A DNA stretch of 14,103 nucleotides from Pleurotus djamor. Its lineage: Eukaryota > Basidiomycota > Agaricomycetes > Agaricales > Pleurotaceae. The translations under genes and the position numbers were made by a program. Where the stretch lies: positions 1-14,103 of the forward strand of contig JAPEVF010001091.1 of the NCBI GenBank assembly GCA_029747585.1. The letters run 5' to 3'. Shown piece after piece: positions 1-8,720 of this stretch. The stretch's first letter is position 1, and every line of letters starts with the position of its first letter. Under the pieces are notes generated by a model, which worked only from the letters and a program-made list of their open reading frames with translations, had not been told where the DNA came from and made no database searches.

Positions 1-87
1 TTCGGGATTCACCAATCCCTCACTCCTTTCCCTTCCTCTCTGTTCCCTCTTTCTCACTTTCCTTTTCTTCATTCGTTTGTTACAAGT

Positions 88-122
88 CGAATCCCGTACG
101 AACGCCGTTCACTCGGGATTCG
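88..122. repeat. Nested inverted repeat (hairpin)
   Basis: CGAATCCCG (88-96) is the exact reverse complement of CGGGATTCG (114-122). Between the arms, GAAC and GTTC form a second 4-bp stem around a GCC loop, separated from the outer stem by 3 nt on each side. A further copy of CGGGATTC lies at 3-10. Confidence 0.7.
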
Positions 123-131
123 GTACTATTG

Positions 132-160
132 TGTGCTCTACAGCATTGCTGTAGAACACA
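132..160. repeat. 29-nt near-perfect palindrome
   Basis: The arms TGTGCTCTACAGCA and TGCTGTAGAACACA are reverse complements with one mismatch around a single central T. The inner 8 bp of each arm (138-145 and 147-154) match perfectly. It may be a terminal-repeat junction or an element boundary. Confidence 0.7.
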
Positions 161-221
161 TGTTACCTTACATCTTACTTATAATTATTATGTACTGTCC
201 ATAGTTAGTATATAGAGCCGC

Positions 222-274
222 CCTAGGTGGGTGGGAATCCTTAGCCTTTTCTCTTCGGATTCCCTCCACCTAGG
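222..274. repeat. Long inverted repeat, about 17 paired bases, second arm duplicated at 314-335
   Basis: Bases 222-240 pair with 257-274: GGGAATCC with GGATTCCC, and CCTAGGTGG with CCACCTAGG, with a small internal mismatch and a loop of about 16 nt. The right arm lies in a 22-base block (253-274) that is repeated identically at 314-335, so the left arm could fold with either copy. I see this directly in the sequence; its function is unknown. Confidence 0.7.
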
Positions 275-384
275 TGAGTAGGTACTTGGCTATTCCTAGC
301 TATTACTAATATACTTCGGATTCCCTCCACCTAGGAGTTCCCCTGAGCCCCTCTCGGAGTTGCCCTTACAATCGAGCTTTTTAG

Positions 385-1332
385 GATCAGTCAGATGTTA
401 ACGCAAAGCTAGCCAAAGAGCTTTCATCCGTGCAGGAGCTGCACAAAGCAGCCGACAAGGAGCTCAAGTCATTGAGAACTCAAAATGCACGGCAAATGTT
501 GATGAAGCAAACGGAGGCTCAAGCCAATCGTACCGAGCGTCCGCAAACAGGGATAGCCCCTGGTCCCCCTCCCATTCGCGCCGTCTCCTCCGATAATCCG
601 TCGGCCAGCGAAAGAGACAACATACTCGAGACGCCTCCCGAGGCCAGGCATCGCGAATTCTCCGAGGTGATGGATGTGGTTATGAGGGGCTGGGCTCCGG
701 CAGAAGATAGACTCCGGGCAGAGTCTAAACGCGCCAACGAGGCCGAGGGTCAAAGGGATGAGCTCAATCGACGGGTTCAAGTCCTGGCGAAGGAGGCAAC
801 CGCGGCGAAGGAGGTCATTCAAAAGTTGGAAAAGGCACGAGCAGCGGATAAGGACGCTCGTGCTGAAATGGACAAGAGGATATTGGAGGCCGGAACAGAG
901 CTGAAGGCTCTGCAAACGCAACTGGGGAGCGAGAAGACAAGAGTCGAAGGTCTGTCCAATGAGACCAACGACTTGAAGGTCAAGCTTCGTCGTCTTGAAG
1001 AAGCACGGGATGTCCTCGAGCATGACAAAGCTGCGCTTCAAGAGGCGTTGGAGAAGGAGAAGGAGGAGAGGGCTGAATGCAGCAGAGGTGAAGAGGCGAG
1101 GATTCAGAGTGCCATTCAGAGTGCCATTCAGAAGTTGCAAGAAGAACACAAGCGGAAAATAGAAACCCTTGAAGAGGAAGTCTTGGAAGGCGCATTCGCA
1201 ATTTTCAAGCAGAGCTTCAAGCGAAACTCGACGTCAGCGGCGAGCAGCAAGCGGAAGTATGAAGAGCATGATTCGGAAGACTTGTTGCATCCGGAGGATA
1301 CAGAGGTGGCGAAGAGATCGAAGACTTCTTAG
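385..1332 (+). CDS. Coiled-coil protein of unknown function, 5' end incomplete
   Basis: The frame is open from just after TTTTTAG (378-384) to TAG at 1330-1332. It has no ATG until 496, yet the residues encoded before that ATG are as coil-like as those after it. I therefore read 385 as the start of a 3' exon whose upstream exon(s) are missing or outside the window; starting at 496 would give about 278 residues. The N-terminal part is K/A/Q-rich, followed by a Pro/Ser-rich linker (about 545-640) and a long heptad-like Lys/Glu/Ala/Leu coiled coil (about 700-1190). The C-terminal tail has two basic clusters (KRK near 1252, KRSK near 1315) separated by an acidic stretch, like a bipartite nuclear localisation signal. 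An imperfect short repeat, IQSA, lies in the coil. No catalytic domain is seen. A nuclear or scaffold role is only an inference. Confidence 0.6.
   Translation, partial: DQSDVNAKLAKELSSVQELHKAADKELKSLRTQNARQMLMKQTEAQANRTERPQTGIAPGPPPIRAVSSDNPSASERDNILETPPEARHREFSEVMDVVMRGWAPAEDRLRAESKRANEAEGQRDELNRRVQVLAKEATAAKEVIQKLEKARAADKDARAEMDKRILEAGTELKALQTQLGSEKTRVEGLSNETNDLKVKLRRLEEARDVLEHDKAALQEALEKEKEERAECSRGEEARIQSAIQSAIQKLQEEHKRKIETLEEEVLEGAFAIFKQSFKRNSTSAASSKRKYEEHDSEDLLHPEDTEVAKRSKTS
1102..1131 (+). repeat. 12-bp tandem repeat inside the coiled-coil ORF
   Basis: ATTCAGAGTGCC is present twice, followed by a half copy (ATTCAG), and encodes IQSAIQSAIQ. The unit is a multiple of three, so copy-number change would keep the frame. 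Confidence 0.8.
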
Positions 1333-2122
1333 ACGTCTGTCATAGTTGTGGATGCGACGGCAATGTAGAATAAGTAGCCCTCAAGCTCAAGGCCATCAGT
1401 CTGGGTTTCACACTCTAAAGTCTCTCGATGCGATGAGGAATTCAAATAAGAGACTCATCAGAATTTTGTCGAAATTCGGAAGTTGTCATCCGTCAAGGTA
1501 CTCAATTACAGCACATGTCTCCATCTACAATGCTCTCGCGGTGTTTCAAATTCTCTAGCCGTTCCCATTCATGAGGACTCTCCGCTAAGAAATGAATGAG
1601 GAGCACAGACGACGTTCGGTTGGTCGAGCCGGAGCGTGTTCTGGTCCGGTGTCACGTGACCAAGCGATACGGGCCTAGAAGGGCCTAGAGCGCATCCATA
1701 TCTGGCAAGTTTGGAGAAATCCCAGCCTCCTACCCAGACGTCGCTGGAGAAATCCTACTTGGGAGACGTCGAGCCAGGAGTCGACCGAAAGGCGGGGCAT
1801 GAGACGTTATTAAATGCGGGAAGATGAATTCACAGGCGCAAACCGGAGCCACCATTTCTGACACTACAAGTTGCTGATGATCTTGGTGCTGGCGGGTGGA
1901 TATGCAGCCTCCGTGTCCGTTCGCTCCAGGCTTCGATCATAGAAGATACGATGGGACAACCGCAGGTGACGGTAGTGCTCGGGATCAGCACTGTTACATT
2001 CCTATTGGATCCCGACGCTACCTGACCACCTTAGTATGGTTTCAGGAAGACGATTGAGACGTGAGGATGAGGGCATCGTTGTTCGCGTTTGCAGCACTTA
2101 GGTGGGTGGGGGCCTTGAGTTT
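1333..2122. other. Gene-free stretch
   Basis: This holds the presumed 3' UTR of the coiled-coil gene and non-coding sequence. Visible items are the palindrome GTCACGTGAC at 1651-1660 (an E-box-like CACGTG core), a 10-bp tandem duplication GGGCCTAGA[A/G] at 1671-1690, and a short repeat GGAGAAATCC near 1712 and 1746. Short ORFs exist but have no recognisable features. Confidence 0.5.
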
Positions 2123-2975
2123 TTATTTCCCTCGCGACTCAGCGGTTCTTGTCCACCAGATGACTCGCCTCGCCCTCGTGTTGAACGCCCAAACCCCGAG
2201 TCGGAGTTCTTCTGGCTTGGTGATCGCTGCGATATGCTCCATGACATTTCGCATCCCAGAGACGCCGCCTCCCAATGCGCTGAAGTGGTCGTTCAAGTGG
2301 TCGCGCGATTTACGCTAAAACAGGTTTGTGTAAGTATAATCGCTTTCGCTGAGGTCCACACAGGGGAAAATGCTTACCAGGACTTCGAAGTGGGGAGGCT
2401 TTTCGTCAAGAAACCCCATTTCAAGGTGGGCTCTCCACTGTGAGGATTTCGGGGGTGTCCATAGCATGAATATTATCGGTCCCTACAGAGAATAAGCACA
2501 ATCATACCCAAGAAACGTATATAGGACTAACCTCCGATGCTCAGTCTATCCTTGGACGCCGTCGAGATAGTGCATCGAGGTTTCGTCGAGACCAAGGCTG
2601 TCGCTTCTAGGGCACATTTCGGCTTCGACCCCAACGGCGAGGCAGTTTCTTTCTTCATTTCCACGGGCTTGTCTTCAAGCGACCTCAACATCTTTCTCAT
2701 CGAGTCCCTCTCTTTGGCCCTCTTTCACCACCTCCTCCTTGGCTCGCTCGGCTTCATCTATATCCCTACACTTCCTGGTCAACTTCGCCTCCAAAAGCTT
2801 GCTGAGCGATTCGTTCAGCTTAGAAAGCTGGCGGATTATGGATACCGACGACCCGATCGACTTTCTCCGTCATGATTCTGATCGCGCTCAAACCCGTACC
2901 CACATCCATACCCATCCCCTCCGACTCCGAAAAGAAGGTGACCACCAACAGCGCATGGAAAGCTTCGCCGTTGAC
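2123..2975 (-). pseudogene. Decayed coiled-coil protein gene with three frame slips
   Basis: Read on the minus strand, a Lys/Glu/Leu-rich coil runs from about 2975 to the stop TAA at 2125-2123, but it changes frame three times in the same direction (+1). The slips lie near 2842-2850, near 2715-2722 and near 2440-2455, the last two beside GGG and CCCCC runs. Two introns look intact: 2483-2531 (GTTAGT donor, GTAG acceptor) and 2315-2377 (GTAAGC donor, TTTTAG acceptor). The second joins in phase and leads into a final exon of 63 codons (2314-2123) that contains HFSALGGGVSGMRNVMEHI. The segment next to the first slip includes LSKLNESLSKLLEAKL, a convincing heptad pattern. Upstream of 2975 the sequence may continue as earlier exons (an open frame around 3060-3170), but I could not fix their edges. 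I do not recognise the family. The slips could be real decay or assembly indels in an intact gene. Confidence 0.45.
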
Positions 2976-5206
2976 TATGCCACGATCGTTTGAGTGTGGA
3001 GCGGGAGAAGGGAAGGTATGGCAAGTCCTCGTATTGGACAAAGCCAATATACGTGTTGCTCAACGCTGGCTGGTGAGCCTAATGACGAGCTCGCGGTGTG
3101 TGTGTATGGAGTACTCGACGTGAGGAGCAGGTGCCCCGGGAATGGGTATTCTTGAACACCGATGGCCGACAGGTTATTTTCGATGGCTCTAAATCCCTCC
3201 CTGCGGATCTCTTGTCTCCCATGCAATTGCCAACGAGCCGGCTAGCCATTGTGAAACGATGGGCGTCGATATCCCCTCAATATCAAGTCTGCTAGACATG
3301 CCTACAGAGCCATGAGCTTGGGTATCGCCGTGTCGGGAGACTGCCTGAGGTTGGCTTGCTTTGGGTGGAGGCGCAGCCATGAGAGATGTGTGTAAATTCG
3401 AGCGGATAGGGAATGTCCGGGTTATCGCTACCGATTCTGTGTGAGGTAGCCCGGTGGTGTGAGGGGGGTTGACGATTGTGACGGGGTGTCGGCAAAGTTA
3501 GAGTTAGACGCCCTGCGCAATCAACCCACCCAAAGTCAACATGACGCCCCAAATCAAAAGGCAAGATGGGGGGTTACGCACCTTCGTATGACGATCAGCC
3601 TCCAAGCACCCAACACTGGCACCGACATCCGATGCTATTCGACAAGCTGTGACGAGGACGTAGATGCTTCATCGGTGTTTGTTTCTTAGGGTGCGACGGC
3701 TGTCTGAGGCGTTTTGAGAGGGGACTCGGGAGGACCAGTATTGTTGAGTATTCGTGGTCGTAGAGGCACCGCGTTCGAATTTTCAAGTGTCTTCGTCGAG
3801 AACGTCCCGCATCGTCCCTCCCTCTACTCGACGTCTCTAGCTCGAGCCTCCCTCAAGAACCAACCCCAAACAACGCCGATGGCTCGGCCTACGATTGAGT
3901 CTGAAGCGCGAATAGCCCAGTAGGGTGGGGTGGTGAGTGAATTTGGAGTAGTATGAGTGCTAAAGCGCTAACCATCGAAAGGAATGGTATCCAGAAGGGA
4001 AAAGCGCAAGAGGTAGGTCAGCTGGAGAGCTTTAAACGGGGGTTATAGTATACTATATAGCTGACACACCAGTAAGTCATCTGCATAGACATTGGTCACA
4101 GAAGCGTGACCGCAAGCTACGCGTCGGAGTACTTTACTTGGCAGAGCCAATAGTCGAAGTCAAGTCGAAGCAGACATTTTTCTGCAACCAAAAATCAGCA
4201 AAAAGGGCAGTCAGATGCGAAATCGTGCCGGGAGTATGTCTGACTCACCCAGAGTCCGAGTCCGGCTAGTTCCAGCCTCTTATCCAGAGAATATTCGAAG
4301 GCAAGGTGAAGAGAAACAACTTGGGAAATAGGATGGAATTGCGGAAATGAAATCGTCCCTCGTCGAATTGGGGGGTGGCATGGACGAAGAGTCGCCCATG
4401 GCAGTTCCAGTCGGGAGGTGAGTCGAAGGGCCAGCCAAAAGTAGCGGAGCTGGGGTTGAACGAGAAGGATTTGAGTTGGATTTGAGGAAAGTGCGTTATG
4501 GCGATGGAAGAAGGGTAAGGACAGCGGGCGCCTAAGATCAGGATTTGCCGCAAATGGACGCAAATGGAAATTCCACTCTAGGTTGTTTCAGCATTTGCCG
4601 GAAACAAGCGCTGGGTCGACTCACGCGTACGGTTTGCTTGAGCCAAGCTTGAGCTTGTTACGGCTATCCTGCGGTGTGCAAAACAGCAGTCATCGCATCT
4701 CCCAGCTGCATGATTCTTACAAGGATTCTTGGGTGGCTATCTGTAACCTCCGGTCTAATACTGGCAACTGCCCGGTGCTCTAGTTTTGGGATGCTGGGTT
4801 CAAGCTGTTCCTTGCACGAATCAGAACGACGTGGCGCACAAATTCACCGTGACGGTTCAAGTCAACATTCGAATTTCGAAGTTCTTCGTGCTCTGTACAA
4901 TGAACCACACGCAGAGCCCATCGGGCTCTACTTTTGACTTGCCCGGTTACGACATTTCGGCCTTGTTTCGTTTGCCTATAAACACTCTCTTGGTAACTCA
5001 GCCTCTGTGAGTTGTACCCAGTGCCCTATCCGGCCGCCACATGAGTGAGAGAATGCTTACGCCGCTCAGGAAACCACACGTATCCACGCAGCCGCGACGT
5101 TACCATCAGCAGACTGGGTAAAACTTTGAAGGGTTTGAAAGTGCCATATATCCCGAGTATTATAACATCAGTTGAACGGTAGGTATTCAGTCATTCATCA
5201 TCTGTG
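2976..5206. other. Long stretch without a supportable gene
   Basis: Six-frame reading gives only scattered open stretches of 60 to 122 codons with no family motif. The longest is on the minus strand at 4195-4563 (122 codons from an ATG, rich in Pro, Arg, Leu and Phe). It ends near a GTGAGT donor-like site at about 4250 and a TTGCAG acceptor-like site at about 4185, so a small spliced gene is possible but unproven. Minus-strand frames around 3560-3940 include short hydrophobic stretches that could be relics of a membrane protein. A perfect 14-bp palindrome, TATAGTATACTATA, lies at 4044-4057. I see no RNA gene or transposase. Confidence 0.4.
4044..4057. repeat. Perfect 14-bp AT-rich palindrome
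   Basis: TATAGTATACTATA equals its own reverse complement. It could be a protein-binding site or chance in AT-rich intergenic DNA. Confidence 0.6.
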
Positions 5207-5500
5207 TCATGACCTTATAGTAAATCTATCCCTAGCTCCCAACACCCATTTCCCAACATCCGGGTCTGCGCCCATCATCATCGCCGCGAAGCCAACACTA
5301 TGAAACATAGAGCTTCTAACGTCCTTGTCGCACGTCAGGTCATCAGATCACGACAAGCCCAGATATCGGTGGATCAACCCTTCCGTCAGGTACACATGAG
5401 AAAATTACGCCTCGGGTGTATGGTGGACGATCACCTCAACTTCCTAGATAACGTTATACGATCCCTCGTTGTATTTCTGAATCTCCTCCTTGGCGTCCAC
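5207..5500 (-). pseudogene. Possible decayed coding tract
   Basis: In one minus-strand frame, 98 codons read as plausible protein with internal stops at codons 19 (TAG), 32 (TAA) and 51 (TGA), ending at TGA 5209-5207. The N-terminal part contains DAKEEIQKYNEGSYNVI and the C-terminal part GFAAMMMGADPDVGKWVLGA. Each internal stop is one C-to-T change from CAG, CAA or CGA. Splice-like signals upstream (GTGAGT near 5666, TAG acceptors near 5620 and 5513) hint at earlier exons. Three stops in 98 codons is only slightly below chance, so this rests on the look of the peptide. No family was recognised. Confidence 0.2.
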
Positions 5501-5937
5501 GCATGCGGTCTATCAGCTATCAAGCGCAGCGCCCGTGGTTCTCGATCAAAACTCAATTGAACACGCAGAGGTAGGTCTCTTTGCTCGGATTTATCAATTC
5601 CCCTTCTGACTTCGAAGCTCTAGTTTACGACTTGCCGTGCTCGTTACGCGTCCTCATCTATACTCACAGATGCTGTTACATCCCTGAAGAATGGTTTCTG
5701 CGGTCGGCTACGTTGGACCAAACTTAGGGAACTTGGGCAGCGCTCATCCGTATTACTCTCGACGCCTCCATTGCGTGTCCCTCAAGGAAGCGGCAAGCTA
5801 AGCGAATATTCACAGCCTACTTGTCCTTCCAAGACTCACAAAAAACTATATAACATTCACTTTCAACTGCAACTTTCTCTATCTTTGACCGTCAACAACC
5901 CTCCAGCTAACGGAACTCAAACAACAACCAACCAAAT
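5501..5937. promoter_or_regulatory. Upstream region of the aldo/keto reductase gene
   Basis: No complete gene is seen. The 3' part is the likely promoter and leader of the reductase: a TATATAA box at 5847-5853 lies about 85 nt upstream of the ATG, followed by a C/A- and CT-rich leader typical of fungal transcription starts. Confidence 0.5.
5847..5853 (+). promoter_or_regulatory. TATA box of the aldo/keto reductase gene
   Basis: TATATAA lies 85 nt upstream of the start codon at 5938, followed by a pyrimidine- and CAAC-rich leader. Position and composition suit a core promoter. Confidence 0.5.
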
Positions 5938-7466
5938 ATGAGCTTGTCTCCACCCACCCCACCCTCTTATCTCGGCCGTTACCGCAAACTATCAGCCCGC
6001 GCTGGATTGCAAGTCTCACCCATCCAGCTCGGTGGAATGAACATCGGGGACGCTTGGGCCAGTCAAGGCATGGGCGCGATGGACAAGGAGAGTAGCTTCA
6101 AGCTCCTCGATGCCTTCTTCGAATTAGGCGGTAACTTTATAGATACCGCCAGTAATTAGTACGTGCAGTAATCCTACTCCCGCTGTGAGTTGGTCAGTAC
6201 TGATGGCCTAATTCGTAGCCAGGACGAAACCTCAGAGATGTTCATTGGTGAATGGGCTGAAACTCGTGGAATCCGCGATCAGCTCGTTATTGCTACCAAG
6301 GTGCGCTTTCTGCTGCCCATGCCGTCTGCTTTTCTGATGAATTCGTCGCGCAGTACACCACGCCGTGGAAGGGCCACGATGAAGCCTACAAAATCAAGAT
6401 CAACGCCGCTGGGAATTCTCTCAAGAATTTGCACATCTCCGTCGAAGCGAGCTTGAAGAAACTTCGCACATCCTACATCGATATCCTTTACGTCCATTGC
6501 TGGGATTTCTCGTCATCTGTTGAGGAAGTCATGGACGGCCTCCATACCCTTGTCTCTCAAGGCAAGGTGTTATACCTTGTGCGTCTTCAATTCGCTTCTC
6601 TCTTCTCACTACTTATCGGCCGTTGATTATATCCGCCTAGGGAATTTCGGATGCTCCTGCATGGGTGGTCTCCAAGGCCAACATGTACGCCCGTTTCACG
6701 GGTAAAACACCCTTCGTCATTTACCAAGGAATGTGGAACATCATCACCCGCGATTTCGAACGAGATATCATCCCTATGGCACGTGAAGAAGGTACGTTCT
6801 CGTCAATTCGCTTCCCATACTCCGTGTACATCCTTCTGCAGTTTTTTTTTCTTTTCACTGATGCTCTGAAAAGGGATGGCGCTCGCTCCCTTCGGCGTTC
6901 TGGCTTCAGGAAAACTTCGGACCGATGAAGAGGAAAAACGAAGGCTTGATTCAGGCGAGAAGGGACGGTCGATGTACCTAGGCGATTGGAAGCGTTCTCA
7001 AGTCGAAATCGACGCGTCTAGGGCACTTGAGAAGGTGGCTAAGGAAGTTGGAGCTAAGAGCATTACAGCGGGTTCGTGATTTCTCACTGTCGGTTGATCT
7101 CTTCGCGTCGATTGAACGGGGCTCTAGTGGCCATTGCGTATGTCATGCATAAGGCTCCCTACGTCTTCCCTATTGTAGGTGGACGCAAGGTTGAGCAGCT
7201 CAAAGCGAATATCGAGGCCTTATCCATCAGTCTTTCGGATGAGCAAATCAAGTATTTGGAAAGTGTCGTTCCGTTTGACCTTGGATTCCCAGGAAATATC
7301 TTTGTAAGTATCACTCGCTCTCGTTCTCGTTGAGGAGCCCGCCGCTGATGTTGGATTGGTTGCATGTTCCTAGGGAAATGGAACGGTCCCGAATCCGTTC
7401 ATGCTATCGGCCGGTTACTCTGAGAAGAGGCCCAGTGTTCAACCTGTCACGCATTCGAAGATGTAG
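5938..7466 (+). CDS. Aldo/keto reductase, aryl-alcohol dehydrogenase / norsolorinic acid reductase type
   Basis: This is an NADPH-dependent cytosolic reductase of the AKR superfamily, acting on aldehydes or ketones, often aromatic. Hand splicing gives seven exons: 5938-6158, 6219-6300, 6354-6578, 6641-6791, 6874-7071, 7128-7303 and 7374-7466. They total 1146 nt, or 381 residues, the usual family length. Introns are 53 to 82 nt with GT/AG ends and join in phase. The (beta/alpha)8 barrel shows the catalytic tetrad Asp69 and Tyr74 (FIDTASNYQDE), Lys101 (LVIATK) and His149 (LYVHCWDF). Further family motifs are [47 protein letters not shown] and, for the cofactor, [16 protein letters not shown]. 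The start has A at -3 and fits the conserved N-terminus (LGRYRKLS). Two residues depart from what I recall of relatives: Cys150 where Trp is usual, and Met in YQGMW where Lys is usual. The exact substrate cannot be read; no biosynthetic cluster genes are adjacent. The gene converges on the F-box gene. Confidence 0.95.
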
Positions 7467-7564
7467 TCATGTAGAGTATCTGCACAGCTCGTTGTACACC
7501 CGTAAAAAAGAAACACATTCTTCCAGCCTCCGAGCGCCGAAGTTCATCTATACAATCAGTCACT

Positions 7565-8720
7565 CTACTCTAAACCCACGTCATACTCCCAGTCGCTGCT
7601 GCGCCACACGTCGGCGGTGGTATAGCCCCAACGAACCTTGACGGGCTCACTCTGCCCACGATATAGGCGACTTGCAATGCCCCCCATACTTCCCCCCACT
7701 TCGACACATTGAAGCCTCGGGGAGAACCAATTAAACTGTTGAGCTGAAGGTGTCTTGGTATTCTTCCCCCCTTCTACGAGGCGAGCATGCGTAATACTCG
7801 CGCTGCGGATCGCGTCGACCAACTCTCCTTCATAAAATTCAAACTGTTGTGTGGCGAATCTTAGCATTCCCAAAGATATACAAAGGGAAATCACGTACTC
7901 TGTACAGCTCCAAGTTCTTCAGTTGCTTAGCTTGCGAGAGCAGCACGCGAAAAGACGACCCGAAGCGGTCTGAACATGACAATGTGACGAGACTCTCGAG
8001 TTCGGGTATCTGTCCCCTCAAAAAGGACGCATCACTCTCTGATACAGAGAAGCCGACATTCAGATGAACGATTGAGGGGTTCACCGCTAGCGAGGAGATA
8101 AGGCACGACGCCTTTACTTTCAGTGAGACTAGTTTGGGGAGATGAGGTAGTTCGGCTATTGGTCCATTACAGTCAAGATCGAGATGCTGAAGCCGATGTT
8201 GAGAGCTGAGAAAGGCGTTGAGTTGTATTGGAGGACCCGGATTCGGATACCAACGAAGTCGGAAGCTTTTCAGTGAGAGACAGGGCGCCTCAGCAAGTGC
8301 CAATGTCGACGAAAGCTGTGAAAGCGGCTTGACCACGCTTAGCTGAATCGACTCGAGAAGTGGAAGATATGGGAATAATTGGGCGAGAACTGATAGATGG
8401 CCGTCCAAGACGGACTCTTTCGCGTGCGTTATCCATATTCGAAGCGTTCTTACGCTTGAACGGCGTTTGATCATGCGATCTGGGGCAAGGAATTCCATAA
8501 ACCGAGCCAACGGGAGGCTTGGTTGTCCCTTGAATGATACGAACTTGATATTTCGAAGAATGAAGTTCCCGAGCAGTTGGTAGAACACTTTGGAAGCAAG
8601 GTTCAGGTTCAGAAGATCACTTCGAGTGTCTACCAGTCCTGCAATTATCTGGATGACCTCCGGTGGTAAATACGACGCAGCTCTAGCGTCTGAATCATGG
8701 TCCGTATCCAGGTACTTCAT
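7565..8720 (-). CDS. F-box protein with leucine-rich-repeat-like C-terminal region
   Basis: This is a likely substrate receptor of an SCF (Skp1-Cullin-F-box) ubiquitin ligase. Two exons are read on the minus strand: 8720-7899 (274 codons) and 7843-7565 (92 residues plus TAG), giving 366 residues. The 55-nt intron (7844-7898) has a GTACGT donor, a branch-like GCTAAG and an ACAG acceptor, and joins in phase 0. Using the nearer AAG as acceptor would hit a stop within a few codons. The F-box lies at about residues 17-57 (YLPPEVIQIIAGLVDTRSDL and the following KVFYQLL). From about residue 90 onward there are irregular leucine-rich units such as LPLLESIQL, LQHLDLD, LVSLKVKA, IVHLNVGF and LKNLELYR, as in the many fungal F-box/LRR paralogues. 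The start is the first ATG in frame. Its stop lies 98 nt from the reductase stop on the other strand. The target protein is unknown. Confidence 0.85.

Larger units (their letters stand above)
1..384. repeat. Hairpin-rich, retroelement-like non-coding debris
   Basis: No reading frame is supported here. The first 84 bases are pyrimidine-rich and end in TTTGTTACA, which resembles the right end of an LTR (LTRs commonly end in CA). Further on, 132-160, 88-122 and 222-274 are strong inverted repeats, and a 22-base block occurs twice in direct orientation at 253-274 and 314-335. The AT-rich stretch 161-215 resembles LTR U3 sequence. The density of fold-back structure suggests a truncated retroelement, a solo LTR or a fold-back element beside the coiled-coil gene. 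No integrase, reverse transcriptase or clear target-site duplication is visible, so the LTR reading is an inference. The block ends in TTTTTAG at 378-384, which could act as a 3' splice site for the next gene. Confidence 0.4.

Noticed and set aside
84..105. tRNA T-arm-like sequence (TCGAATCCCG)
   Set aside because: No matching T stem, anticodon arm or acceptor stem; it is explained by the inverted repeat at 88-122.
469..1149. 226-codon minus-strand ORF
   Set aside because: It is antisense to the coiled-coil ORF; its Leu-rich peptide is the mirror of Lys/Glu-rich codons.
2061..2443. Plus-strand ORFs of 85 and 113 codons
   Set aside because: They run straight through a good minus-strand intron (2315-2377), and the minus-strand reading is more protein-like.
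2537..2875. Plus-strand ORF of 112 codons
   Set aside because: It lies antisense to the heptad-rich frames of the decayed coiled-coil gene.
4195..4563. Minus-strand ORF of 122 codons
   Set aside because: No domain, no supporting promoter, and overlapping frames are also open; kept only as a remark in the gap description.
7844..7898. Shorter F-box intron ending at the AAG at 7860
   Set aside because: It leads to a stop a few codons later, whereas the ACAG at 7844 keeps the frame for 92 more residues.
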